Below, piece by piece: positions 1 to 7,799 of a stretch of 23,085 nt of DNA; the stretch's first letter is position 1; each line of letters opens with the position of its first letter. The stretch comes from Pseudomonadota bacterium. Its GTDB lineage: Bacteria > Desulfobacterota > Syntrophia > Syntrophales > UBA5619. The stretch spans positions 1-23,085 of the forward strand of contig JAHJXP010000162.1 in NCBI GenBank assembly GCA_018827585.1, written 5' to 3'. The notes beneath the pieces were generated by a model. It was given only the letters and a program-made list of their open reading frames with translations, was not told the origin of the DNA and did no database searches. The translations under genes were made by a program, and so were the position numbers.

Positions 1-101
1 ATATTGATCAAACGGTATTCGTTTTTTTCACCCGCATTAAGCATCTTTTCTAGCTGGCTAGGATAACTATGCTGATAATCCGCTCCCAGACCATAGAGAA
101 G

Positions 102-200
102 TGAGGCGTACTTTGGCGTACGCCGCAATATGCCTGCCCCTGCGAAAGCAGGGGAGGGATGAAGCGCAACGCAGCATCCGGACTTTTTTACGAAGCCGTC
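102..200 (-). repeat. MITE-like palindromic repeat, copy 1 (incomplete)
   Basis: Read on the minus strand, this copy starts at 200 with the same terminus as two other copies in the window (gacggcttcgtaaaaa type). It continues through a shared segment ending near the gcgtacgccaaagtacgcctca block and then loses similarity. The opposite terminal repeat is not found in the 100 bases to the window edge, so this copy is one-ended. Between the shared blocks it carries a private insert with a small hairpin (ccctgc/gcaggg arms, about 143-158). It sits just beyond the stop of the MFS gene and could affect that transcript's 3' end. No coding capacity is visible. Confidence 0.75.
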
Positions 201-248
201 AAAAGGGCTGCAAAGCGGTTTGCCTTAAAGCTCTTCATACATCAATTA

Positions 249-1493
249 TCAGAGTTTCTCCGGTTCTTTCAGGAAGAACAGAAGGAGGGGGCAGGCGCCG
301 ATGATCAGGGCCGACAGAAAGAAAGAGACCACGAAGGTCGCGGTGAGGTCTTTCAGCCAGCCGGCGAGAGCGACGCCGACGACCTGTCCCAGTCCGTGAA
401 TCAACGTGGAAATGCCGAAGATCCTGCTCATTTTCGCCATGGGGATATAATCGCCGAACAGCGCGGCGATGAGCACGATAACACCGTTGAAGGTGAAGGC
501 AAACAATGCGCCGGAAAGATAGAGGCCGGCCTTTTCCTTCCAGAGGACGGCGAGGAGGATCGAGGCGCTCAGTAAAAAGAGGTCGATGATGGTTACCGCC
601 TTCCTTCCTATGTAATCGGAGACGATCCCCCAGAAGAGGCACCCGAAAACCGAAAAGAGCCCGAAGATCGACCAGAGCAGGCCGGCCTCTTTTGCGGAAA
701 GCATGATCTCCTCCACAGCATAGGCGACGGCGAAGGTCGCAAAGCTGATGTAGCCGAAACCCACCATAAGATAGACGATCAGGATGGCCCTGAGCGACCG
801 GTCGCGGTAGAGCAGTCCCAGGATGGAGTCCTGGGCGTTGTGATGCTCAGCGCCGTCAACGAACGAGGGATTTTCTTTGAGCAGAAAAACGCTGGCCAGC
901 CAGACCAGAAGCGATGCGGCGCCGAGGAGGAACCAGGCGTAGCGCCAGCCGCCCGTTCCGAACCTCTCCAGGATGATGGGCGCCACAAATCCGACGACAA
1001 TGATGCCGACCCCTGTGCCGCTCAGGGCAAAGCCGATGGTGCCGCCGCTTCGCCTGATGGAGGACCAGCCGATGATAAGCGGGATCAGCGGGATATAGGT
1101 ACCGGCGGCGCCGGACCCGATCAGAAAGGCCAGAATCAGCCAGAGGAGAAAAGAAGAGGTGAAGCCCAGGGCCATCATCGCCAGGCCGACCAGGGCGAGA
1201 GAGACGTTGATCACGAGGGAGAGACCCCACCGCTTCACAAAAGCGCTGCACAGGTAGGCAAAAAGAAGGTAGCCGGTCAGGATGCCCACCTGGAAGAAGC
1301 CCATGTGGGTGTTCGTCAGCCCCGCGTCCGTCTTCATGCTGGGCAGCAGGGCCGTGTAGGCGAAACGGCCGAATCCCAGGGCGGTCATCTGGATCAGGAA
1401 GCCCATGACGAGGATAACGATGAAATAGCGCTGTCCGTGTGGGGGTGCCGGGCTCTGCGGGTTGAGCATTCTTCGCCGAAAAGGTTCAGTCAT
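249..1493 (-). CDS. YbfB/YjiJ-type MFS permease
   Basis: A 414-residue, strongly hydrophobic protein with about twelve membrane segments, split by a central polar stretch (about residues 205-225). The N-terminal GFGRFAYTALLP stretch is typical of the YbfB/YjiJ branch of the major facilitator superfamily. A cytoplasmic loop SDYIGRKA near residue 290 resembles the MFS D-x-x-GR-K signature repeated in the second half. The substrate of this branch is not known in general. The gene diverges from the acyl-CoA mutase operon, with 264 bases between the two starts, so it might import that pathway's acid substrate; this is inference from position only. The ATG at 1493 has no clear ribosome site. An ATG eight codons later is an alternative. 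Confidence is high for the family and low for the substrate. Confidence 0.88.
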   Translation of the reverse strand: MTEPFRRRMLNPQSPAPPHGQRYFIVILVMGFLIQMTALGFGRFAYTALLPSMKTDAGLTNTHMGFFQVGILTGYLLFAYLCSAFVKRWGLSLVINVSLALVGLAMMALGFTSSFLLWLILAFLIGSGAAGTYIPLIPLIIGWSSIRRSGGTIGFALSGTGVGIIVVGFVAPIILERFGTGGWRYAWFLLGAASLLVWLASVFLLKENPSFVDGAEHHNAQDSILGLLYRDRSLRAILIVYLMVGFGYISFATFAVAYAVEEIMLSAKEAGLLWSIFGLFSVFGCLFWGIVSDYIGRKAVTIIDLFLLSASILLAVLWKEKAGLYLSGALFAFTFNGVIVLIAALFGDYIPMAKMSRIFGISTLIHGLGQVVGVALAGWLKDLTATFVVSFFLSALIIGACPLLLFFLKEPEKL

Positions 1494-1707
1494 ATTGGTA
1501 TTTTCTCATACCCTTCTTCTCAACATTCATCAAGATCTTTTGCTACCCAATCCAACTTCTTTCGGGAGCATGAATCGATGAGGCAAGGGCGTCTGCGATC
1601 GCGACGCTTTATTTTTACTTCATTTGCTGATAATAGGAAAAGCGAATTCGACACCGGCTTCGAGAGCTCTTTTCCCCCGGCGACGAAGGTCTGTCCTGAT
1701 CGCAGGA

Positions 1708-1726
1708 GGAGACGGGGATCGTCTCC
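1708..1726 (+). promoter_or_regulatory. Hairpin in the leader of the mutase operon
   Basis: Perfect 7-base arms (ggagacg/cgtctcc) with a 5-base loop lie about 30 bases upstream of the mutase ATG, within the 264-base divergent intergenic region 1494-1757. No T-tract follows, so it is not a standard terminator. No cobalamin-riboswitch B12 box was recognised. The rest of this intergenic stretch shows nothing else I can name. Confidence 0.3.
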
Positions 1727-1757
1727 GTAGCGTCCCACACAGAGAAGAAGACGTCCC

Positions 1758-3515
1758 ATGAAGGAAGAAAAGACCACCAGGGAAATCCTGGCCGAAAAGA
1801 TGGCCGCCGAGGAGCGGACCCCCCTGTACAATCCAGCCGCTCTCGAAGGCTTGCGGCGGCGGTTCGACGACTGGATGCGCTCGACGGTGCGCGAAAAGGA
1901 CCGCCGGGAGTGGTTGAAGACGCCCCGGACGGTTCTGGGATCGAACATCCCCCGGGAGATGCTCTACACGCCACTGTCTCACCCGGATTTCGACTACCAG
2001 CAAGACCTGGGCAACTCGGGCGAGGCGCCTTTCACGAGGGGGATCCACGCCAACATGTACCGCGGCCGGGAATTCACCATGCGCCAGCTCACGGGCTTCG
2101 GGTCTCCCGAGGATACCAACGCGCGGATGAAGTTCATGCTGGCCCACGGCGCGACCGGGCTGAACGTCCTGTTCGACATCCCCACGATCCAGATGTACGA
2201 CTCCGACGATCCCCTCTCCCGGGGCCAGGTGGGGATGTCCGGGGTCTGCGTTGATTCCGTCGAGGATATGGACCTCCTGTTCAAGGACATCCGCCTCGAC
2301 GAGATCACGGTCTCCATCGTCACCCATTACCCGTCCAACACGGCGATCCTCTTTCCCATGTTCCTGGCCCTCGCCGAGGAGCGGGGGATCCCCTGGGAGA
2401 AGCTCAGGGGCAGTGTCCAGAACGATGCCACCCTGGAGGAGGTGATCCGCAGCGGCGCCGAATTCATCGCGCCCCGGGACTGTTTTCGGATCCAGTGCGA
2501 CAACATCGAGTTCATCCGGAAGAATGTCCCCCAGTGGAACTTCATCACCCTCAACGGCTACAACCTCAGGGAATTCGGGACATCCGGCGTGACGGAGATG
2601 GCCGTCGCCGTGGCCAACGGGATCGCCACTCTCGAAGAGATGGTCCGCCGCGGATACGCAGTGGACACGGTGGCGGACCGCCTGTCCTTTTTCTGGTCGC
2701 CGGCGAGCGATTTCTTCGAAGAGGTGGCCCGGCTCCGGGCCGTCCGCCGGCTCTGGTACAAGATCATGAAATACCGCTTCGGGGCGAAGAACCCCCGCTC
2801 CATGTGGATGCGCTGCCATGTCCAGACCTCCGGCGTCTCCCTCATCCGGCAGGAACCCCTGAACAATATCATCCGGGCGGCCTATCACGCCCTCTCCGCC
2901 ATCCTGGGCGGCGCCCAGTCGCTGCACGTCGATTCCTACGACGAGGCCTACTCCGTCCCGACGGCGGAGGCGGCGCTTCTGTCGCTGAGGACCCAGCAGA
3001 TCCTCCAGGAGGAGACGGGGATCACCGACGTGGTGGATCCGCTGGGCGGATCGTATTACATCGAGACCCTGACCGGAGACATCGAAAAGATGATCCTCGA
3101 CGAGGTGGACGAGATAGAGCGGGGGGGAGGGTATGTGTCGGTCATCGAATCGGGGCAGCTCCATCGGAAAATCTCGGCCTATTTTTACAGGCAGCAGCAG
3201 GAGATCGAAAAAGGCGATATAAAGATTGTTGCCTATAACAGGTATCGGTCCGAGACGCCGCCCCCCCCGATCAACGTCTTCAGCTATCCCGAAGGGGTGG
3301 AGGAGCGACAGCGGGAAAAGCTGGCGAAGCTCAGGCTCAGCCGGGACAATGAAAAGGCGGGCGCCGCCCTGGCGGCCCTCGGGGAGGCCTGCCGAAAGGG
3401 GGAAAACATCCTTCCCCTGAGCGTCGCCTGCGCGCGGGCGCGCTGCACCGAAGGGGAACTGTTTAGGGTCTTCAAGGAGGCCTTTGGGCTGTGGAGGCCC
3501 CCGGCCCTCTGGTAG
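1758..3515 (+). CDS. B12-dependent acyl-CoA mutase, large subunit (substrate uncertain)
   Basis: A 585-residue protein matching the substrate-binding barrel of the methylmalonyl-CoA mutase family, without the C-terminal B12 domain, which is encoded by the next gene. Family landmarks are RQLTGFGSPEDTN (about 109-121), YDSDDP, SVQND (219-223) and NGYNLREFGT (266-275). Aligned by hand to Propionibacterium MutB, Gln197 and Arg207 are kept (Q221, R231). Tyr89 is replaced by Leu (L111) and the active-site His244 by Asn (N269). Arg207 binds the substrate carboxylate and Tyr89 packs against the small substrate, so a bulkier carboxylated acyl-CoA is likely. Ethylmalonyl-, alkyl- or arylmalonyl/succinyl-type substrates are candidates, but this is inference. 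The following acyl-CoA ligase supports such a role. The ATG at 1758 has only a weak purine-rich ribosome site. Databases may label it methylmalonyl-CoA mutase; I would not assign that substrate. Confidence 0.9.
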   Translation: MKEEKTTREILAEKMAAEERTPLYNPAALEGLRRRFDDWMRSTVREKDRREWLKTPRTVLGSNIPREMLYTPLSHPDFDYQQDLGNSGEAPFTRGIHANMYRGREFTMRQLTGFGSPEDTNARMKFMLAHGATGLNVLFDIPTIQMYDSDDPLSRGQVGMSGVCVDSVEDMDLLFKDIRLDEITVSIVTHYPSNTAILFPMFLALAEERGIPWEKLRGSVQNDATLEEVIRSGAEFIAPRDCFRIQCDNIEFIRKNVPQWNFITLNGYNLREFGTSGVTEMAVAVANGIATLEEMVRRGYAVDTVADRLSFFWSPASDFFEEVARLRAVRRLWYKIMKYRFGAKNPRSMWMRCHVQTSGVSLIRQEPLNNIIRAAYHALSAILGGAQSLHVDSYDEAYSVPTAEAALLSLRTQQILQEETGITDVVDPLGGSYYIETLTGDIEKMILDEVDEIERGGGYVSVIESGQLHRKISAYFYRQQQEIEKGDIKIVAYNRYRSETPPPPINVFSYPEGVEERQREKLAKLRLSRDNEKAGAALAALGEACRKGENILPLSVACARARCTEGELFRVFKEAFGLWRPPALW

Positions 3516-3581
3516 CGGCGGAAAACGGCGACATCGGAAGGGATGCGCGTGAGAAAAAGCGGGTTAGGAGGTCCGATATCC

Positions 3582-4001
3582 GTGGCAAAGAAAATCAAGG
3601 TGCTGCTGGCAAAATTAGGTCTGGACGTGCATAATCGGGGAATAATCACCGTAGCCAAGGAGCTGGGAGACGCCGGGATGGAGATCGTCTACATCGGGAA
3701 CTCGCTTCCCGGGGAGATTGTCCAGGCGGCCATCCAGGAGGACGTGGACGTGATCGGGGTCAGTTCACTGGGCGGCGCCCATCTTACCCTCGGCAAGCCG
3801 CTGCTCGACGCCGCCCGGCAGGAGAAGCTGACCGGCAGCGTGGTCTTTGCGATCGGCGGGGTCTTCCCCCCGGAAGATGCGCTCCGGCTCAAAGAGATCG
3901 GCTATGACGCCGTCTTCACGCCGGGCGCCACCCGCGACGAGATCGTCAATTCCATCGAGGGACTGGTGGAGGGAAAAACGGCCGGAGGTGGAATGAAATG
4001 A
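3582..4001 (+). CDS. Acyl-CoA mutase small (B12-binding) subunit
   Basis: A 139-residue cobalamin-binding domain. The lower-ligand motif D-x-H-x-x-G is present as DVHNRG (residues 15-20), with the conserved upstream Lys (K11), followed by SSL (S-x-L motif) and AIGG, the usual triad of B12-binding Rossmann domains. It should carry adenosylcobalamin base-off/His-on and pair with the barrel subunit encoded 66 bases upstream. I chose the GTG at 3582 because aggaggt (3566-3572) lies 9 bases before it. An in-frame ATG at 3543 would add 13 residues but has no good ribosome site. The stop overlaps the ATG of the ligase gene (ATGA), implying translational coupling. Split large and small subunits are normal in archaeal and many anaerobic bacterial mutases. 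Confidence 0.92.
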   Translation: MAKKIKVLLAKLGLDVHNRGIITVAKELGDAGMEIVYIGNSLPGEIVQAAIQEDVDVIGVSSLGGAHLTLGKPLLDAARQEKLTGSVVFAIGGVFPPEDALRLKEIGYDAVFTPGATRDEIVNSIEGLVEGKTAGGGMK

Positions 4002-5395
4002 ACGCGCAATGGCCGCCCGTGTACGATCCGTCATATTTTCCGGCGCCCGACGAGCCGTACTGGAACAGGGCCCTCGAAACGATGGATCCCGGCGAACGAG
4101 AGGAGCGGGTCATCCTGCCCAAGCTCCAGGCGCAGCTCGCCTACGCCTACGAGCACTCGCCGTTCTACAGGAACAAATGGGACGGGGCCGGCGTCAAACC
4201 GCAGGATATCCGGTCGCTGGAGGACTTCGAGAAGATCCCCTGCGTGACGAAAGAGGAGATCCGCCGGGACCAGGCGGAGTTCCCGCCTTTCGGGAGCAAC
4301 CTGTGCGTCCTGAAAAGGGAACTCGCCCGCGTCCAGGGGACGTCGGGGACGACGGGAAAGCCGACCGCCTTCGGGATCAGCCGGGGGGACATGGCCCGCA
4401 TCGCCGAGGCGCATGCCCGGATCATGTGGGGTTTCGGGGTCAGGCAGGACGACATCGTTTTTATCGGCTCCTTTTTCAGCCTCTACTGGGGGAGCTGGGG
4501 GGCCCTGCTCGGGACGGAGCGCCTCGGCGCCACCGCTTTTCCTTTCGGTGCGGGCGTTCCGGGCCAGTCGGAGAGGGGTCTCGAGTGGATGAAGGAGGTG
4601 AAGCCGACCGTGTTCTACGGCACACCCTCCTACAGCCTCTATCTGGCGGAAAAGGCCCGGGCAATGGGGATGGACCCGCGGAATGATTTCAATTTCCGCA
4701 TCCTCGTCTTTTCCGGCGAGCCAGGCGCGGGGGTCCCCTCGACGAAGAAACGGATCGAGGAGACCTACGGCGGGATCTGCATCGACAGCGGCTCCACCGC
4801 CGAGATGACCCCCTGGATGTCCAACGGCGAATGTGCCCATCGCCGGGGGATGCACCTCTGGCAGGACATCGTCTATGCGGAGCTCGTCGACCGTGAGACC
4901 CACAGAAGGGTTCCCTACGGCCGGGAGGGGGTCACCGTCTACACCCATCTCGAGAGGGACTCGCAGCCGATGATCCGCTTCTGGGCCGGGGACATCTCCC
5001 TGTGGGTGAATGACCCCTGCCCCTGCGGCCGCACCTATCCGCGCCTGCCGAAGGGGATCTACGGGCGGGCGGACGACATGTTCGTGATCCGCGGCGAGAA
5101 CGTCTACCCCAGCGCCATAGAGAACGTCATCCGGGGCATCGAGGGGTTGGGGGACGAGTTCCGCATCGTCATCACCCGGGAGAAGACCATGGACGAGATG
5201 ATCGTCCAGGCGGAACGCGTACCCCAGGCCGATCCGGCGATAATGCCCGAACTGAAGGCGCGGCTTGCCGGGGAGCTGAAGGCACGGGGCCTCCGGGCCG
5301 TCGTGGAGCTGATGGCGCCGGGGACGCTGGAGAGGACGGAATTCAAGGCGAGAAGGGTGATCGACCGGCGCCGGCTCCACGAGCAGGAGTCTTGA
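3998..5395 (+). CDS. Phenylacetate-CoA-ligase-like AMP-forming acyl-CoA synthetase
   Basis: A 465-residue member of the ANL adenylate-forming superfamily, PaaK branch, of about the usual length. The ATP-binding P-loop GTSGTTGKPT is at about 113-122. A Cys pair in NDPCPCGRTYPRL and the hinge/C-terminal block GRADDMFVIRGENVYPSAIE are characteristic of PaaK-type ligases. It should convert a carboxylic acid, ATP and CoA to acyl-CoA, AMP and PPi in the cytoplasm. Its start overlaps the stop of the mutase small subunit, and ggaggtgg (3984-3991) precedes it, so the two are probably made together. The likely role is to activate the acid that feeds, or comes from, the mutase. An aromatic substrate is suggested by family but not shown. 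Confidence 0.88.
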   Translation: MNAQWPPVYDPSYFPAPDEPYWNRALETMDPGEREERVILPKLQAQLAYAYEHSPFYRNKWDGAGVKPQDIRSLEDFEKIPCVTKEEIRRDQAEFPPFGSNLCVLKRELARVQGTSGTTGKPTAFGISRGDMARIAEAHARIMWGFGVRQDDIVFIGSFFSLYWGSWGALLGTERLGATAFPFGAGVPGQSERGLEWMKEVKPTVFYGTPSYSLYLAEKARAMGMDPRNDFNFRILVFSGEPGAGVPSTKKRIEETYGGICIDSGSTAEMTPWMSNGECAHRRGMHLWQDIVYAELVDRETHRRVPYGREGVTVYTHLERDSQPMIRFWAGDISLWVNDPCPCGRTYPRLPKGIYGRADDMFVIRGENVYPSAIENVIRGIEGLGDEFRIVITREKTMDEMIVQAERVPQADPAIMPELKARLAGELKARGLRAVVELMAPGTLERTEFKARRVIDRRRLHEQES

Positions 5396-5457
5396 CTGCA
5401 ATCCCGGTCGGGGCGGCAGTGAGCGTTTAACTCCTGGGTCGCCGGGGAGAAACGAGG

Positions 5458-6264
5458 ATGGATTCGGCACACGCGAAAACGGCCGCGGCTGCGGGCGATG
5501 CCCGGCGGGGGCGATATCCGGTCTTGGTCACCGGCCACCGCGGCTTTTCCGGGACGGCGCCGGAAAACACCCTGGCCGCCTTCCGGGCGGCGATCGCCGC
5601 CGGTTGCGACATAATCGAGCTGGACGTCCATCTCTCCCGGGACAGGGAGGTCGTCGTGATCCACGACGACACACTGGAGAGGACCACCAGCGGCCGGGGC
5701 AACGTGGCCGATCATGCCTTCGCGGAGCTGAAGCGGTTGGATGCCGGCGCCTGGTTCGCCCCTCGGTTCGCCGGGGAGAGGATCCCGTCCCTCGCGGAGG
5801 TCCTGGCGCTCTCCCGCAACCGGGTCCTGGTCAACATCGAGCTGAAGAAGGGGAAATTTTTGCTCCCCTACACGATGGAGGATCTGGCGGACCTCGCCCT
5901 CCGGGAGGTCGGAAAGGCGGGCATGGAGGGCCAGGTCCTCTTCTCTTCCTTCGCTCCCGCCGCCATCGACCGGATCCGCGAGAGGAATCCCGCCCTCCCC
6001 GTGGCCCTGATCAGGGACAAGCCCTGGGAGAGTCCGGGGGAGGCCGGGGGAGGAAAGATCTACCCCGCCCTCAACTGCAAGACCGTTGTGCTCAACGGGG
6101 AAAACATCCGCCGGGCGCGCGGGGAGGGGATCCGCGTCCATGTATGGACCGTCAACGACCCGGAAGAGATGGCGAGGTTCATCGCCCTGGGCGTCGACGG
6201 GATCATCACCAACCATCCCGATCGCCTGATCCGCCTCCTGAAAGGCAGGGGGTTCCCGGAATGA
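5458..6264 (+). CDS. Glycerophosphodiester phosphodiesterase (GDPD family)
   Basis: A 268-residue protein with the GDPD TIM-barrel signature in order: GHRGFSGTAPENT (about 26-38), IIELDVHLSRD with the metal-binding Glu-x-Asp, HDDTLERTT, then IELKKG and a C-terminal HVWTVND. No signal peptide or membrane segment is seen, so it resembles cytoplasmic UgpQ (about 250 residues) rather than periplasmic GlpQ. It would hydrolyse glycerophosphodiesters to glycerol-3-phosphate and an alcohol. The start at 5458 follows ggggag (5444-5449) by 8 bases. It lies 62 bases after the ligase and overlaps the next gene. Its reason for being in a mutase/ligase operon is unclear; a metabolic link is not obvious. 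The first 20 residues are Ala-rich and outside the domain. Confidence 0.9.
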   Translation: MDSAHAKTAAAAGDARRGRYPVLVTGHRGFSGTAPENTLAAFRAAIAAGCDIIELDVHLSRDREVVVIHDDTLERTTSGRGNVADHAFAELKRLDAGAWFAPRFAGERIPSLAEVLALSRNRVLVNIELKKGKFLLPYTMEDLADLALREVGKAGMEGQVLFSSFAPAAIDRIRERNPALPVALIRDKPWESPGEAGGGKIYPALNCKTVVLNGENIRRARGEGIRVHVWTVNDPEEMARFIALGVDGIITNHPDRLIRLLKGRGFPE

Positions 6265-7082
6265 TGCGCCAAACAAGGCCTCACGGAAAGCAGAGGGTCA
6301 TCGTCCAGCTCTACGAGATCCAGGATCCCGGGGAGGCGGAGCGGCTCGTCGAGATGGAGGTGGACCACATCGGGAGCGTGATACTCTCGCCGGATCAATG
6401 GAAGGTCCCCTCGGTCCGGGAGGTCATCCGCCTGGTCCGCCAGTCGCGCTCCAAAAGCAGCCTGATCACGCTTTTACCGAAGACCGACGATATCCTGCGC
6501 GCCCTGGACTGGTACGAACCCGATCTCGTCCATTTCTGCGAGCTGATCCCCCTGGCGCCCGGGGACGGCAAGAAACGCGGCGAGGTCTGCACGGAGCTGA
6601 TCCGCATTCAGGAGCGGGTGAAGAAGGAGTTTCCCCCGCTCGGGATCATCCGTTCCATCCCCATCCCCCGTCCCGTCCCGGCCGATTCCGTCCCTGCCCG
6701 GGAGGCAATCCTGGAGATCGCCCGCGCCCTCGAGTCCTGCACCGACTGGTTCATGACCGACACCCTCCGCGGCGAGCCGGGGCTGGCCGCGGACCAGCCC
6801 GTCTCCGGCTACGTCGGCATCACCGGGGAGGTCTGCGACGGGGACCTGGCCGCCGCGCTCGTCGAATCTTCCGGTATTCCTGTGATCCTCGCGGGGGGGA
6901 TCTCGCCGGAGAACGTCTTTGACGCCATCGGCCGGACCAGGCCCGCGGGGATAGACAGCTGCTCACTGACCAATGCCCGCGATTCCAGCGGGAGGCCCGT
7001 CCGGTTCCGGAAGGACATGGACCGCGTCCGGCGTCTCCTGGACGAGGTCCGCCGGGCGGAAGAAGAGGGTGTCAAACGATGA
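6261..7082 (+). CDS. TrpF-like (phosphoribosylanthranilate isomerase-like) barrel of unknown function
   Basis: A 273-residue protein whose second half matches the TrpF barrel: a Gly-rich GITGEVCDGDL, then PVILAGGISPENVFDAI, GIDSCSLTN and a final RFRKDMDRVRRLL, mirroring TrpF's LAGGL-PENV, GVDVSSG and K-D elements. The catalytic Asp of TrpF (LLDS) has a counterpart in MTDT. The catalytic Cys of the first strand (KICG) does not: the equivalent strand here reads VIVQLYEI. It therefore probably does not do the tryptophan-pathway Amadori reaction, and no other trp genes are nearby. The start at 6261 overlaps the phosphodiesterase stop (ATGATG; 6264 is equally possible). The end overlaps the next gene by four bases. 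Automated labels may read 'phosphoribosylanthranilate isomerase'; treat that as fold only. Confidence 0.75.
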   Translation: MMRQTRPHGKQRVIVQLYEIQDPGEAERLVEMEVDHIGSVILSPDQWKVPSVREVIRLVRQSRSKSSLITLLPKTDDILRALDWYEPDLVHFCELIPLAPGDGKKRGEVCTELIRIQERVKKEFPPLGIIRSIPIPRPVPADSVPAREAILEIARALESCTDWFMTDTLRGEPGLAADQPVSGYVGITGEVCDGDLAAALVESSGIPVILAGGISPENVFDAIGRTRPAGIDSCSLTNARDSSGRPVRFRKDMDRVRRLLDEVRRAEEEGVKR

Positions 7083-7558
7083 ACGGGGAGCCAAGGGCCA
7101 TGAGAAGGGCCGACAGGGAGATCAGGGATCGGGCGGCAATCAGGGCGCTCATGGAGGAGGCCCTGGTCTGCCGGATCGGCCTTGTGGACGGGTTGGCGCC
7201 CTACGTCGTGCCGATGAACTTCGGTCTGGGGGAGGACTGCCTTTACCTTCACTGTGCGACGGAGGGGCGGAAGTTAGAGATCCTCCGGAAGAACGACCGG
7301 GTCTGCTTCGAGATGGACCTGCTGAGGGAGGTGAAACAGGGACCGGAGGCCTGCGGCTGGAGCGCCCGCTACGAGAGCGTCATCGGCTTCGGCCGGGCCG
7401 TTCTCCTGACGGACCTTGAGGAGAAGCGCCGGGGGCTCGACCGGATCATGGACCACTACGGCGCAACCGGGCCTTACAGCTATCCGGACGACCGCCTCGC
7501 CAAGACCGCGGTCATCCGGATCGACATCGAGCGCCTCACCGGCAAGCGCCGTGAGTAA
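7079..7558 (+). CDS. NimA-like pyridoxamine 5'-phosphate-oxidase-family flavin protein
   Basis: A 159-residue split-barrel protein. Features seen are an N-terminal helix (RADREIRDRAAIRALMEEA), a strand VCRIGLVDGLAPYVVPMNF, LYLHCATEGRKLEIL, VCFEMD, and the Cys-Gly-W-SARYESVIGFGRAVLL block. This order fits the PNPOx-like/NimA family (nitroimidazole-resistance-like), which binds FMN or a related cofactor. The true substrate is unknown for most members, so drug resistance should not be assumed. ATG 7079 overlaps the previous stop; an ATG at 7100 is a second candidate. It is the last gene of the six-gene run, and a palindromic repeat begins 6 bases after its stop. Confidence 0.85.
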   Translation: MNGEPRAMRRADREIRDRAAIRALMEEALVCRIGLVDGLAPYVVPMNFGLGEDCLYLHCATEGRKLEILRKNDRVCFEMDLLREVKQGPEACGWSARYESVIGFGRAVLLTDLEEKRRGLDRIMDHYGATGPYSYPDDRLAKTAVIRIDIERLTGKRRE

Positions 7559-7563
7559 ATATT

Positions 7564-7688
7564 GACGGCTTCGTAAAAAGGCCGGATACTGCGTTACGCT
7601 TCATCCTTCGTCATTGCGGCGTACGCAACAGTACGCCTCATTCCTCAGGACTCGCGCGCCTTGCCTGCGGCCTTTTTACGAAGCCGTC
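7564..7688 (+). repeat. MITE-like palindromic repeat, copy 2 (complete)
   Basis: A 125-base element bounded by perfect 17-base inverted termini, gacggcttcgtaaaaag at 7564-7580 and its reverse complement ending at 7688. It contains the internal gcgtacgc/gtacgcc segment shared with copies 1 and 3. Similarity to copy 3 continues about 30 bases outward, to a second degraded terminus (ctttttacg, to about 7718). No open reading frame fills it. It starts 6 bases after the stop of the preceding operon and may fold as a stem that ends or stabilises the transcript. Confidence 0.85.
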
Positions 7689-7731
7689 CCGTTTTCACGA
7701 CTCTTAATACTTTTTACGCGATCAGAGATAT

Positions 7732-7759
7732 TTGTTTTTCTTGCACCGGCTCGTATAAT
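7732..7759 (+). promoter_or_regulatory. Sigma-70-type promoter for the AI-2E gene
   Basis: TTGTTT at 7732-7737 and a perfect TATAAT at 7754-7759 are separated by 16 bases, and the likely start of transcription lies about 30 bases upstream of the AI-2E-family gene. It begins just outside the palindromic repeat, whose conserved tail ends near 7718. Confidence 0.6.
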
Positions 7760-7799
7760 TCTATAATAAATAGAGGCGATGGGGAGGCGCAACGGCGAT

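Noticed and set aside
1494..1757. Cobalamin riboswitch upstream of the B12-dependent mutase
   Set aside because: It was expected by analogy, but no B12-box-like sequence or multi-stem layout could be seen, only one 7-base stem.
1620..3164. Long open frame (514 codons) on the minus strand across the mutase gene
   Set aside because: It is antisense to a clear enzyme in GC-rich DNA, rich in Gly, Asp, Val and Pro, and shows no family motif. It is a codon-bias shadow.
1758..3515. Calling the mutase methylmalonyl-CoA mutase (mutB/scpA)
   Set aside because: Two key substrate-site residues differ (Leu for Tyr89, Asn for His244), so only the family-level call is supported.
4031..6276. Two long minus-strand frames (479 and 390 codons) opposite the ligase and phosphodiesterase
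   Set aside because: Both are antisense to motif-bearing genes, with low-complexity composition and no recognisable domain.
7079..7558. Calling the NimA-like protein a nitroimidazole-resistance gene
   Set aside because: The fold family is broad, and nothing in the context points to drug resistance.
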